64,000 nucleotides of DNA, taken from NCBI RefSeq assembly GCF_900141665.1, contig NZ_FQYI01000001.1, positions 62,001 through 126,000 of the forward strand. The letters are read 5' to 3'. Made by a program: the position numbers and the translations under genes. This DNA is from Cruoricaptor ignavus. GTDB lineage: Bacteria > Bacteroidota > Bacteroidia > Flavobacteriales > Weeksellaceae. Shown piece by piece: positions 54,543 to 63,378 of this stretch (positions are counted from its first letter, which is position 1; the number at the start of each line of letters is the position of its first letter). The notes under the pieces were generated by a model. That model worked only from the letters and a program-made list of their open reading frames with translations, made no database searches and was not told where the DNA came from.

Positions 54543-55255
54543 CAGCTTAGCATAAAATTTTTTCCCGAAGAATTTGCAAACACAATATTTACATTTGGTG
54601 CAAACTTCTGCAATTCTGTCGTAAATGTCTCATTTTCAGCAACTTCACCATACAAAAAAAACTTCGTTTCGGCAATTTCAAATTTCAGTTTTTTAAGCGT
54701 GAACATCACGAAATAAAGAAAATCCACTTCAGAATTGGCATCCAGGTTATTATACAAAATCACGCGGCCTTTATCCAACGCAAAAAACTCACACTGATTG
54801 TAGTAAAGATTAACATGAATCTCTTTGCCAGCCTTGGTTTGCAGCGCATTTAAAAATTTTTCGCCGGAAAAATTAAAGTGCGTTCTTGTATTCAGCGATT
54901 TAATTTCCCGATAAAAGCCCAGCGGAAAACTGTAATAAAACTGCACCGCATATTTCCGGTTCACAGAAAGCATCAGCTCTTCCCTATCCCTTTGTACATC
55001 GGCATTCAGCGCGATTAAATCAAAGCCGGAATCGTGCACTTTGAAACCTGCTGGCATCAGCGTAAAATGATTGATTGCTGAAATCACAGAAATATCGGTA
55101 AATTTTTGCGATTTCAATATTTTCGAAAGTTCATTGAAAATCAAATTCTGCGGGCTATTCTCATCAGCGAAAAAAGATTTTTCTTCCAGAATTTTCCGTT
55201 GATTGAAAGTGCGGTATTGCAGGCCATCCTTCGTGAAAAGCAGATTCAGCATCAT
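54542..55255 (-). CDS. DUF3822 family protein
   Basis: The 237-residue cytoplasmic protein matches the Bacteroidota DUF3822 family as I know it. This family commonly lies directly upstream of rsmD and has a distant ASKHA (actin-like ATPase) character: LNLLFTKDGLQYRTFN at the start and GRVILYNNLDANSEVDFLYFVMFTLKKL near 165-192. Biochemical role unknown. The one-base overlap with rsmD implies translational coupling. Confidence 0.8.
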   Translation of the reverse strand: MMLNLLFTKDGLQYRTFNQRKILEEKSFFADENSPQNLIFNELSKILKSQKFTDISVISAINHFTLMPAGFKVHDSGFDLIALNADVQRDREELMLSVNRKYAVQFYYSFPLGFYREIKSLNTRTHFNFSGEKFLNALQTKAGKEIHVNLYYNQCEFFALDKGRVILYNNLDANSEVDFLYFVMFTLKKLKFEIAETKFFLYGEVAENETFTTELQKFAPNVNIVFANSSGKNFMLS

Positions 55256-55281
55256 AATCCGGCAAATTTACGGAAAATGCA

Positions 55282-55776
55282 TCAGCTAAATTCTACAATG
55301 ATGGAAGCAGACTGATGTTTCAGCACGGCATTGTGATGAAAAGTGATGCCAGACATACCTTCAAGTGTCTGAATAACAAGCTGTTGCAGCGTTCCATCAC
55401 CAATACCGTGAATAATTTCCATTTTCTTTTGGCGGTGCGCTCTGCAAAAATCTATGGCTTCCAGCAGCTTTTCCTTCTGAATGAAAAACCGCTCAAAACT
55501 ATCGTATTTATCGGGATTTTCCACGAGTTTTTCAAAATGCAAATCAATGGTGAAATGGTTTCTATTGTGCTTTTTAGAAACAGGTTTGGAAATTTCAAAT
55601 TTCTTCTCAGGCTTTACGCCATCATAAATTCCTGCATTTCGCAACACCAATTTCGATTGCGGAAATTCGTGCGAAAAGCCGTGTTCGTCGATGAATGAAA
55701 CGAGCTCACCTTTCACCGAAGAAATCTTTCCAGATAAATTCTCATCCAAAACCGAAACACTGTCACCAATTTTCAT
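55282..55776 (-). CDS. Smr-domain protein
   Basis: The product is 164 residues from ATG 55776; a TTG at 55785 would add three. The N-terminal half is a small beta domain (KIGDSVSVLDENLSGKISSVKG) like that of MutS2-related proteins. The C-terminal Smr domain has FTIDLHFEKL near 75 and the signature IIHGIGDGTLQQLV near 120. Smr domains act as endonucleases on nucleic acids in several systems. It lies 26 nt upstream of the DUF3822 gene on the same strand. Confidence 0.87.
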   Translation of the reverse strand: MKIGDSVSVLDENLSGKISSVKGELVSFIDEHGFSHEFPQSKLVLRNAGIYDGVKPEKKFEISKPVSKKHNRNHFTIDLHFEKLVENPDKYDSFERFFIQKEKLLEAIDFCRAHRQKKMEIIHGIGDGTLQQLVIQTLEGMSGITFHHNAVLKHQSASIIVEFS

Positions 55777-55796
55777 TATTGACAAAAAATCTTCGT

Positions 55797-56306
55797 TTAT
55801 TTTGCGGAAACCTCACCGCGCTTTCCTAATTCAATCACTTCTAAATTCTTCACTTCGCCCGCTTCAATTTCGAAGCGCATCATCGTGCGAACCTTGTGCC
55901 AGCCGATGTTTCCGGCAGCACCAGGATTCAAATGCAGCAGCTGATTCTTCTCATCAAAACCCACCTTCAAAATATGCGAGTGCCCGGAAATAAAAAGCTT
56001 CGGCTTTCGTTCCGCGATTTCCTTCTTTGCCAGGGGAGAATATTTTTCGGGATAGCCACCGATGTGAATCATCAGCACTTCCAAACCTTCACAATTGAAG
56101 CCCAAAACTTCTGGAAACTGCGCACGAACTTCCTGTCCATCGATGTTTCCGAAAGCGCCGCGCAAAGTTTTCAGCTTCTGCAATTCTTCCGCAACGCCAG
56201 CGCCAAAATCGCCGCAATGCCATATCTCATCGGCTTCCGCGGCATAATGCAAGATGCGCTCGTCAAGGTAGGAATGCGTGTCCGAAAGCAGCAAAATCTT
56301 CTTCAA
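55797..56306 (-). CDS. YfcE/MJ0936-family metallophosphoesterase
   Basis: This 169-residue calcineurin-like phosphodiesterase has metal ligands in LLSDTHSYLDE, HCGDFG, GNIDGQE, GHSHIL and NPGAAG. The start is TTG at 56306 (MKKILLLSDTH), fixed by the family's usual beginning. The natural substrate is unknown; relatives hydrolyse phosphodiesters in vitro. It lies 11 nt from the end of the truA upstream region and is divergent from truA. Confidence 0.92.
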   Translation of the reverse strand: MKKILLLSDTHSYLDERILHYAAEADEIWHCGDFGAGVAEELQKLKTLRGAFGNIDGQEVRAQFPEVLGFNCEGLEVLMIHIGGYPEKYSPLAKKEIAERKPKLFISGHSHILKVGFDEKNQLLHLNPGAAGNIGWHKVRTMMRFEIEAGEVKNLEVIELGKRGEVSAK

Positions 56307-56312
56307 AATCCT

Positions 56313-56320
56313 TACTTTTG
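56313..56320 (+). promoter_or_regulatory. -7 box of truA
   Basis: TACTTTTG fits TAnnTTTG. It covers the TTG at 56318, which therefore cannot be the truA start; the TTG at 56339 lies 18 nt downstream. Confidence 0.55.
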
Positions 56321-56338
56321 CAGGGCAAATTTAGTAAA

Positions 56339-57073
56339 TTGCGCTACTTCATCGAGTTTTCTTACAACGGTAAAAATTACTTCGGCTACCAGATTCAGCC
56401 GAAGGAGATCAGCGTTCAAGAGGTTTTGGAAAAAGCTTTATCCACGATACTTCGCGAAAAAATCAAAACGACGGGTGCTGGCAGAACGGATACTGGTGTT
56501 CACGCCAAAAAGGCTTTTGCGCATTTTGATACGGCGCAAAATCTCGAGGAAAATTTAGCCGATAAGCTCAACAGCTTTCTTCCGCCCGATATTGCAGTGC
56601 GAAGAATTTTTCCGGTGAAAGAAAACCTTCACGCAAGATTTGACGCCACTTTCCGAACTTATGAATACCATATTTCACCGGCAAAAAATCCGTTCACGCA
56701 AGATTTCGCCTGGCAAATTCCGAAAGGAAATTTAGATTTAACAAAAATGAACGAAGCTTGCGAAATCCTGAAAGAATACGAAGATTTCGAGAGTTTTTCA
56801 AAAACAGGTGGAGATAACAAGACCACTTTTTGCAAAATCTATAATGCAGAATGGAAACAGAACGGCAGTGAATTTCTTTTCACGATCTCTGCCGACAGAT
56901 TTCTTAGAAACATGGTGCGCGCCATAGTGGGAACGATGGTGGAAATCGGCAAGGGAAAACTGCAACCCGCTGATTTACACCAAATTATAGAGGATAAAAA
57001 CCGCTCATCAGCAGGAAGTTCTGCGCCAGCACACGGACTTTTCCTGGTGGATGTGGGCTACAATTTTGAATAA
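56339..57073 (+). CDS. truA: tRNA pseudouridine(38-40) synthase
   Basis: The product is 244 residues from TTG 56339, where the family motif LRYFIEFSYNGKNYFGYQ begins. The catalytic Asp is in GAGRTDTGVHA near residue 50. FLRNMVRAIVGTMVEIG lies near 195. It modifies uridines in the tRNA anticodon stem-loop. It is followed after 2 nt by the ABC exporter gene. Confidence 0.95.
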   Translation: MRYFIEFSYNGKNYFGYQIQPKEISVQEVLEKALSTILREKIKTTGAGRTDTGVHAKKAFAHFDTAQNLEENLADKLNSFLPPDIAVRRIFPVKENLHARFDATFRTYEYHISPAKNPFTQDFAWQIPKGNLDLTKMNEACEILKEYEDFESFSKTGGDNKTTFCKIYNAEWKQNGSEFLFTISADRFLRNMVRAIVGTMVEIGKGKLQPADLHQIIEDKNRSSAGSSAPAHGLFLVDVGYNFE

Positions 57074-57075
57074 AA

Positions 57076-58812
57076 ATGGAGCAGCAGAATACCTGGCAGA
57101 TCATAAGGAGGCTCTTCAGAATCGGGATGAAGTTCCGCAGCTGGTTTATCCTGGCCCTCATCATTTCCGTTCTGCTTTCTGTGGTCTCCACCTACCGCCC
57201 GTACCTCACGATGCAGGTGGTGGACAATGACATCACCAATCTTCAGGACAAATCCTTGATGATGAAGCACATAGGCTGGCTCATCGCTCTTGTTTTCGCT
57301 GAAACCTTCCTGAATTTCTTCCTTGTTTATTTCTCAAATTTCATCTCCCAGAATGTAATCCGCGACATCCGTGAGAGGCTTTACCAGAAAATAATTTACT
57401 TCCGCACCTCTTTTTTTGACAAAACTCCCATCGGGCAATTAGTGACACGCGCTGTGGGCGATGTAGAAACTATAGCGACAGTATACACCGACGGTTTCCT
57501 GATGGTATTTGGCGATATTCTGCGCATCGTGTTTGTGCTCATTATGATGTTTCAGACCAACACCCACCTCAGCCTCATCTCCCTGATGATACTGCCGCTA
57601 ATGGTGCTGATAACCAGAATTTTTCAGAAAAAACTAAAAAAGGCTTTCGGCGATGAGCGCAGCTGGACGGCCATCCAGAACTCCTTCGTGCAGGAGCGGC
57701 TGCAGGGTATGCAGATCATACAAGTGTTCAACCGGCAGGAGGCGGAGTTTAAAAAATTTGATGAGATCAACCTTCAGCTCAAGGACGCACTGCTGCGCAC
57801 CGTATTCATTTTCTCACTATTCTTCCCGGTGGTAGATTTGATTTCGTCCCTATTCATCGGCACCGTGCTTTTTTACGGCGGCTACATCACGATTTCCGCA
57901 GGCATCGTCATCGCATTCATCCAGTACATAAACATGCTAATACGGCCGCTGAGACAAATTGCCGACAGATTCAACAATATCCAGCGCGGAATCGTGGGCG
58001 CAGAAAGGGTTTTAGGGCTGATGGACCAGGAACTAGCAATGCCGAACGCCGGAACAATCGTGAAGGATGATATTCAGGGAAAGATAGAATTCCGCAATGT
58101 TCGTTTTTCTTACGATGAAAAGCAAGAGGTGCTGAAGGGCGTTTCCTTCACAGTAAATCCCGGCGAAACCGTGGCGATTGTAGGTGCTACAGGTGCCGGA
58201 AAATCCACCATCATCAGCCTGATAACGCGGCTTTACGACATTAATTCCGGGCAAATCTTGATTGATGATGTGGATGTTCAGGATTACGAACTTTACAATT
58301 TGCGAAGCCAAATCGGCGTGGTACTGCAGGATGTTTTCCTGTTTCACGGCAGCATTTTTCAGAACCTATCTTTCGGCGATGAAACCGTGAATTTAGAGCG
58401 GATGAAGAAAGCGGCGCAGGAAATTGAAGTGGATGAATTCATCGAGCAGCTTCCCAACGCTTACGATTATGTGGTGAGCGAGCGTGGCTCCTCTATCTCA
58501 TTGGGACAGAGGCAGTTACTCTCATTTCTCAGGGCCTACCTATCCAACCCTAAAATATTGATTTTGGATGAAGCCACATCTTCCATAGACACGGAAAGCG
58601 AAAAACTCATCCAGAAAGCCACGGAAAAAATCACGAAAAACCGCACCTCCATCATCATTGCGCACCGGCTTTCCACGATAGAAAAGGCGGATAAAATCAT
58701 CGTGATGGACAAGGGCAAAATCGTTGAAGAAGGGCACCACCACGAACTTCTGCAGCAAAACGGCTACTATGCCACGCTGTATCAATCACAGATTAGCGGC
58801 AGTGATGAATGA
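57076..58812 (+). CDS. ABC exporter, fused membrane and ATPase domains
   Basis: The 578-residue half-transporter has six membrane helices in residues 15-320. The ATPase domain carries Walker A GATGAGKST near 372, the signature SLGQRQLLS near 475 and Walker B ILILDEATSS near 494. It resembles MdlB/MsbA-like exporters that move lipids or drugs; the substrate cannot be told. The placement right after truA is common in Flavobacteriia as far as I recall. The active form should be a homodimer. Confidence 0.9.
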   Translation: MEQQNTWQIIRRLFRIGMKFRSWFILALIISVLLSVVSTYRPYLTMQVVDNDITNLQDKSLMMKHIGWLIALVFAETFLNFFLVYFSNFISQNVIRDIRERLYQKIIYFRTSFFDKTPIGQLVTRAVGDVETIATVYTDGFLMVFGDILRIVFVLIMMFQTNTHLSLISLMILPLMVLITRIFQKKLKKAFGDERSWTAIQNSFVQERLQGMQIIQVFNRQEAEFKKFDEINLQLKDALLRTVFIFSLFFPVVDLISSLFIGTVLFYGGYITISAGIVIAFIQYINMLIRPLRQIADRFNNIQRGIVGAERVLGLMDQELAMPNAGTIVKDDIQGKIEFRNVRFSYDEKQEVLKGVSFTVNPGETVAIVGATGAGKSTIISLITRLYDINSGQILIDDVDVQDYELYNLRSQIGVVLQDVFLFHGSIFQNLSFGDETVNLERMKKAAQEIEVDEFIEQLPNAYDYVVSERGSSISLGQRQLLSFLRAYLSNPKILILDEATSSIDTESEKLIQKATEKITKNRTSIIIAHRLSTIEKADKIIVMDKGKIVEEGHHHELLQQNGYYATLYQSQISGSDE

Positions 58813-58858
58813 TTGGTAATCGGAAATAATTAATCAACTATCACTTATCGATTAAGCC

Positions 58859-60817
58859 TCACCTATACATAATCCTCATCGCATTTAAGATCGCTAAAAG
58901 CGCGACGCCTACATCGGCGAAAACGGCTTCCCACATCGTTGCCAAACCAAAACTGCCGAGAATTAGAACCACCAATTTTACGCCGAAGGCTAGCGAAATA
59001 TTCTGCCAAACGATGCGCTTCGTTTGCCGCCCGATTTTGATGGCCAATGGAATTTTCAGCGGTTTATCATCCTGAATTACAACATCAGCGGTTTCAATCG
59101 TGGCATCGCTTCCAAGGCCACCCATCGCAATGCCCACATCGCTCAGCGCAATCACCGGTGCATCGTTCACGCCATCGCCCACAAAAGCCGCGCTGCCATT
59201 TTGCGCCTGTATTTCGCGAACCTTTTCCACCTTGTCTTCCGGCAGAAGTTCGCCGTAGAAATCCGCAATGCCGATGGTTTTCGCTACTTCTTCCACCACG
59301 GAAACTTTATCGCCGCTCAGCATCGTGGTTTTTACGCCTATCCTTTGCAGCTCGGCAACTGCAGCTTTGGCATCGGACTTTATTTCGTCCGAAATCGCGA
59401 TAATTCCGGCGAATTTTCCGGCATAAGCCATAGCAATCACGGTTTGTGCGGCGGAAGAATTTTCAGCATTAAATTCAACATTAAATTTCTCCAAAAGCCT
59501 GAAATTTCCGGCGAGAAACTGCGCACCGTTTATCATCGCAGAAATGCCGTGCCCAGGAATTTCCTCCAAATTTTCCACCTTAATCTCTGGATTAATTTCG
59601 CCCACAAATTGTTGAACTGCCGTAGCAATGGGGTGTGTAGTCTTGCTTTCCGCTGCGCACAGCATCTGCAGAATTTCCCGCTCATCAAAACCATGGGCAA
59701 TTTTCACGTCTTGCACCTGAAAAACGCCCTTCGTCATCGTGCCGGTTTTATCCACCACTACATTTCTCACCTTTGCCAAAATATCGAGAAAATTGCCGCC
59801 TTTGAACAAAATTCCGTTACGGCTTCCCGCACCAATTCCGCCGAAATAACCGAGCGGAATGGAAATGACCAAAGCGCACGGACACGATATGACAAGGAAA
59901 ACGAGTGCTCTGTAAAGCCAATCTTTGAACACATAATCGCTGGCGAAAAAGTACGGCAAAAGGCAGATGGCTACTGCCAAAAAAACGACGATAGGTGTGT
60001 AGATTTTTGCAAATTTGGAGATGAATAATTCGGTGGGTGCCTTTTGTGAAGAGGCTTCCTGAACGAGTTGTAAAATTCTCGACAGCTTGGAATCTTCATA
60101 AGCCGCGGAAATTTCGACAAGTGCCAGATTGTTAAGGTTGATCATCCCGGCAAAAACTGCATCACCCTGAGATTTGGTGTCGGGCAGACTTTCACCCGTT
60201 AAAGCTGCCGTATTAAAACTCGCTGATTCTGAGCGCAATACGCCATCCAAAGCTAATTTTTCGCCAGGCTTTAGCTGGATGATTTCGCCGATTTTCGCTT
60301 CGGTGGCCTTCAAGATTTTTGGCTGATGATTTTCAATAACCGTCACTTCGTCCGGCCTTTGATCAAGCAGGGATTTGATGTTTTTTCTCGCCCTGTTCAC
60401 AGCCATCGCCTGAAAATTTTCGCCGACGGAGTAGAACAGCATCACTGCCACAGCTTCTGGAAATTCACCGATTGCAAAAGCACCAATGGTGGCAATCCCC
60501 ATCAGGAAAAATTCCGAGAAGATATCGCCTTTCGCAATGCCTGCCGCCGCTTCCTTCAGAACCGGAAAACCAACGGGAATGTAAGCCAAAATATATAGCG
60601 CCAACCTATACCATCCTGAAAACCAATCATTTACAATCCACTTTTGATCGAGAAAAATGCCGAGCATTAAAAGTAAAAAAGAAATAATGCTTGGCAGAAA
60701 TAGCTTCCACAAAGGCTGCCCATCCGAATCGTGGGAATGTTCGTGATCATGGGAATGTTCGTGAGAATGCCCGTGCGAACAGGTGCAGGAAGCATCGTGA
60801 TGATTATGGAGCGCCAC
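58859..60817 (-). CDS. Heavy-metal P1B-type ATPase with His-rich N-terminus
   Basis: This encodes 652 residues starting with GTG at 60817. Residues 4-30 are a Cys/His-rich stretch (CTCSHGHSHEH and more His-Asp pairs) in place of the usual ferredoxin-like metal domain. TGES near 207, the SCPCALVIS transmembrane metal site near 311, DKTGTMTKG near 355 and GDGVNDAPVIALSDVGIAMG near 560 are present. The CPC motif with a His-rich start suggests Zn2+, Cd2+ or Co2+ export. Its promoter at 60829-60857 gives a leader of only about 5 nt. It is divergent from a DUF4920 gene. Confidence 0.93.
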   Translation of the reverse strand: MALHNHHDASCTCSHGHSHEHSHDHEHSHDSDGQPLWKLFLPSIISFLLLMLGIFLDQKWIVNDWFSGWYRLALYILAYIPVGFPVLKEAAAGIAKGDIFSEFFLMGIATIGAFAIGEFPEAVAVMLFYSVGENFQAMAVNRARKNIKSLLDQRPDEVTVIENHQPKILKATEAKIGEIIQLKPGEKLALDGVLRSESASFNTAALTGESLPDTKSQGDAVFAGMINLNNLALVEISAAYEDSKLSRILQLVQEASSQKAPTELFISKFAKIYTPIVVFLAVAICLLPYFFASDYVFKDWLYRALVFLVISCPCALVISIPLGYFGGIGAGSRNGILFKGGNFLDILAKVRNVVVDKTGTMTKGVFQVQDVKIAHGFDEREILQMLCAAESKTTHPIATAVQQFVGEINPEIKVENLEEIPGHGISAMINGAQFLAGNFRLLEKFNVEFNAENSSAAQTVIAMAYAGKFAGIIAISDEIKSDAKAAVAELQRIGVKTTMLSGDKVSVVEEVAKTIGIADFYGELLPEDKVEKVREIQAQNGSAAFVGDGVNDAPVIALSDVGIAMGGLGSDATIETADVVIQDDKPLKIPLAIKIGRQTKRIVWQNISLAFGVKLVVLILGSFGLATMWEAVFADVGVALLAILNAMRIMYR

Positions 60818-60828
60818 AGATTTTTTTG

Positions 60829-60857
60829 CAAATTTAAGAATATTAGGTACATTTCAA
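60829..60857 (-). promoter_or_regulatory. Promoter of the metal P-type ATPase
   Basis: On the minus strand TTG (60857-60855), 18 nt and TAAATTTG (60836-60829) match the Bacteroidota promoter. No metal-regulator operator was recognised in the 93-bp divergent gap. Confidence 0.65.
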
Positions 60858-60885
60858 TTCCGAACAAATAAATCAGAAAAAAGTT

Positions 60886-60893
60886 TAAATTTG
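60886..60893 (+). promoter_or_regulatory. -7 box of the DUF4920 gene
   Basis: TAAATTTG fits TAnnTTTG and lies 17 nt before the ATG; no TTG at the expected -33 distance. Confidence 0.5.
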
Positions 60894-60910
60894 CTGGATA
60901 AAATCTTGCA

Positions 60911-61396
60911 ATGAAAAAAATTCTTGCCACTTTGGCTTTTGCAACTTCTGCACTGCTATTCGCTCAGAAAAGCGAAATTCCCGAAGCCGTAATCGGGCAG
61001 CAATATGGTGCCGGCGTTTCGGATGCGGAAGTTTTCAATGTGTATGATACTGCGCAACTTGCGAAGGAGCTGAGCGAAAAAGACAAGCTGGAAAACATTG
61101 TGCTGAAAGCGAAAGTGACGGCGGTTTGCGAAAAGAAAGGCTGCTGGCTGACGCTGAAAAACGATGGCGGCGAAACAGTTTTCGTGAAGATGAAGGACTA
61201 CGCATTTTTCCTGCCACAATCCATCATCGGGAAAACGGTGCTGATGACTGCTGATGCGGAGCGCAAGGAAACGAGCGTGGATGAGCTGAGGCACTATGCG
61301 AAAGATGCGAAGAAAAGCGCGGAAGAAATTGCGAAAATCACGAAGCCGAAGAAAGAAATCCGCGTTTTGGCTAGGGGCATTAAGGTGGTTTCGTAA
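60911..61396 (+). CDS. DUF4920 secreted protein
   Basis: The 161-residue product has a signal peptide (ending LFAQ). The DUF4920 core has KAKVTAVCEKKGCWLTL with a CEKKGCW pair of cysteines near 75-81, then FVKMKDYAFFLPQSIIGK. Periplasmic or extracellular. The two cysteines spaced by four residues could bind metal or form a disulfide. It is divergent from the metal ATPase, so a link to metal homeostasis is an inference. Confidence 0.85.
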   Translation: MKKILATLAFATSALLFAQKSEIPEAVIGQQYGAGVSDAEVFNVYDTAQLAKELSEKDKLENIVLKAKVTAVCEKKGCWLTLKNDGGETVFVKMKDYAFFLPQSIIGKTVLMTADAERKETSVDELRHYAKDAKKSAEEIAKITKPKKEIRVLARGIKVVS

Positions 61397-61486
61397 AAAT
61401 CTTGGCGAAAAAAATCTTGGCGGCTTTCCCGAAAAGGAATGCCGTTTTTTGTTGAAAATCTATTTCATTTCTTGGCCTTAAAGCCG

Positions 61487-61494
61487 TATTTTTG
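61487..61494 (+). promoter_or_regulatory. -7 box of lpxK
   Basis: TATTTTTG fits TAnnTTTG and ends 6 nt before the ATG at 61501, which predicts a leaderless or nearly leaderless transcript. The -33 element is weak. Confidence 0.5.
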
Positions 61495-61500
61495 CAGGAT

Positions 61501-62538
61501 ATGAAGCGGTGGTACCTTGCCCCGTTTGCCGTTCTCTACGGACTGGCGACGGGCATCAGGAATTTTCTTTACGATGCCGGAGTGCTGAAATCAACACGGT
61601 TCGGCACGCCGGTCATCTGCGTGGGGAACATTACGGTGGGCGGTTCCGGGAAGTCCCCAATGGTAATGTACCTGGCCGAGCTGCTCTCCGGATACTGCCG
61701 CACGGGCGTGCTATCCCGTGGCTATGGGAGAATCACGAAAGGATATGGCATCACCAACTACGAGAGTACTTACAAAACTGTAGGCGATGAGGCAATGCAG
61801 CTATTCGAGCGTTTTAAAAACCGATTCGTGATCGGAGTGTCGGAAAAGCGGGTGCCCGGCGCAAAAAAAATCATCGAGGATATGGACTTGGATGTGCTGA
61901 TCCTGGACGATGCAATGCAGCACCGCGCCCTGCGGCCTGGCTTCACCATTATGATGACGGATTTCAGCGATCCTTATTTCAATGACCACCTTCTGCCGGC
62001 AGGAAATCTCCGCGAAAGCCGCCGCGGCGCGAAGCGGGCGGATATCATTATGGTCTCCAAATGCCCCGCCGGGCTTACGGAAGAGGTGAAGCAGGAATTC
62101 ATCTCAAAGATAGCCCCCCAGCCGCATCAGCAGATCTTTTTTTCGTCAATCGATTATGATGAAAATATTTATTCTAAAACCAAAAGCCTTCCAGACAATA
62201 ATTTAGCCTACTACGACATCCTTCTGATTACCGGCATCGCCAACCCGAAACCCCTCCTGCGGCATCTGGAAAAATTTGCAAAAAAGGTAAAACACCTCAA
62301 ATTCCGCGATCACCACGATTTCACAGAGGAGGACATAAAAAAAATTTTTGAAGAATACCGCCGCCTCGGGGATTACAAACTGATCCTGACCACGGAAAAG
62401 GACTATGTAAGGCTGAAAACCTACGACCAGATCAGGGATTTGGTGTATTTTTGGCCTATTAATGTAAACATTGACCGCGAGCCTGAATTTAAAAAAATAA
62501 TTTTGGAATATGTTCGGAAAAATCAAAGAAACTTCTGA
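61501..62538 (+). CDS. lpxK: Tetraacyldisaccharide 4'-kinase
   Basis: The product is 345 residues from ATG 61501; a TTG at 61492 lies inside the -7 box. LpxK phosphorylates the lipid A precursor at the inner membrane. The P-loop VGNITVGGSGKSPM near 38-51, SRGYGR near 75, GDEAMQL near 95 and DDAMQHRAL with the catalytic Asp pair are present. It overlaps the next gene by 29 nt. Confidence 0.95.
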   Translation: MKRWYLAPFAVLYGLATGIRNFLYDAGVLKSTRFGTPVICVGNITVGGSGKSPMVMYLAELLSGYCRTGVLSRGYGRITKGYGITNYESTYKTVGDEAMQLFERFKNRFVIGVSEKRVPGAKKIIEDMDLDVLILDDAMQHRALRPGFTIMMTDFSDPYFNDHLLPAGNLRESRRGAKRADIIMVSKCPAGLTEEVKQEFISKIAPQPHQQIFFSSIDYDENIYSKTKSLPDNNLAYYDILLITGIANPKPLLRHLEKFAKKVKHLKFRDHHDFTEEDIKKIFEEYRRLGDYKLILTTEKDYVRLKTYDQIRDLVYFWPINVNIDREPEFKKIILEYVRKNQRNF

Positions 62539-63322
62539 CTTCATCTTGAACGAAATCGGCGAAACACCAGATTTTGCCATCGTTCTTGGCTCTGGGCTTG
62601 GCGCCCTGAAAAATGAGGTAGAAGCCATTAAAACCCTGAAATACATCGACATACCGAACTTCCCGCAAACTACGGTGGCAGGGCATTCCGGGAAATTAAT
62701 CTACGGAAGGCTGGAAGGGAAAAAGGTGCTGATGATGAGCGGAAGGTTCCACTATTACGAAGGGCACGATATGCAGACCATCACTTTTCCGTTCCGCGTT
62801 TTTCATTTGCTGGGCATCAAAAATCTCATCGTTTCCAATGCTTCTGGCGGCGTTCATCCGGATTTCCAGGTGGCGGATATTATGATCATCAAAGACCACA
62901 TCAATATGATGCCGGAGCATCCTTTGCGCGGAAAAAACCTGGATGAGCTTGGGCCGCGCTTTGTGGATATGAGTGAGCCGTACAGCCGGAGGATGATTGC
63001 GCTGGCGAAGGAAGTGGCGGCGGAAGAAGGCATAGATGCGAAGGAAGGCGTGTATGTGGCGCTGCAAGGCCCCACATTTGAAACGCCTGCGGAATACGGT
63101 ATGGTGCGGGCAATTGGCGGCGATGCGGTGGGAATGAGCACCGTTCCGGAAGTTATCGTGGCGAAACATCAGGGGATAGATGTTTTCGGGATTTCGATAA
63201 TTACGGATTTGGGCGGGCCGGAAATTGCGTTCGCCGTATCGCACGAAGAGGTACTTGCAGCGGCAGATAAAGCGATGCCAAATGTTATCAAGCTGGTAAA
63301 AGGCCTGCTGAGAAAGAGCTAA
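62510..63322 (+). CDS. Purine-nucleoside phosphorylase, trimeric type
   Basis: The 270-residue enzyme cleaves purine nucleosides with phosphate. The phosphate-binding VLGSGLGALKNE near 26, VAGHSGKL near 57, NASGGVHPDF near 112 and DAVGMSTVPEVIVA near 205 identify the class I trimeric family (PunA/PNP). It overlaps lpxK by 29 nt, a tight coupling seen in related genomes as far as I recall. A two-way terminator follows. Confidence 0.95.
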   Translation: MFGKIKETSDFILNEIGETPDFAIVLGSGLGALKNEVEAIKTLKYIDIPNFPQTTVAGHSGKLIYGRLEGKKVLMMSGRFHYYEGHDMQTITFPFRVFHLLGIKNLIVSNASGGVHPDFQVADIMIIKDHINMMPEHPLRGKNLDELGPRFVDMSEPYSRRMIALAKEVAAEEGIDAKEGVYVALQGPTFETPAEYGMVRAIGGDAVGMSTVPEVIVAKHQGIDVFGISIITDLGGPEIAFAVSHEEVLAAADKAMPNVIKLVKGLLRKS

Positions 63323-63364
63323 AAAAACTCGCCGACTGAAATTTCAATCGGCGAGAGTTTTTTT
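63321..63364. terminator. Bidirectional terminator
   Basis: CTCGCCGA (63328-63335) pairs with TCGGCGAG (63348-63355). Seven A residues precede the stem and a T run follows it, so it can stop transcription from both converging genes. Confidence 0.9.
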
Positions 63365-63378
63365 GTTGTGAGATTAAA

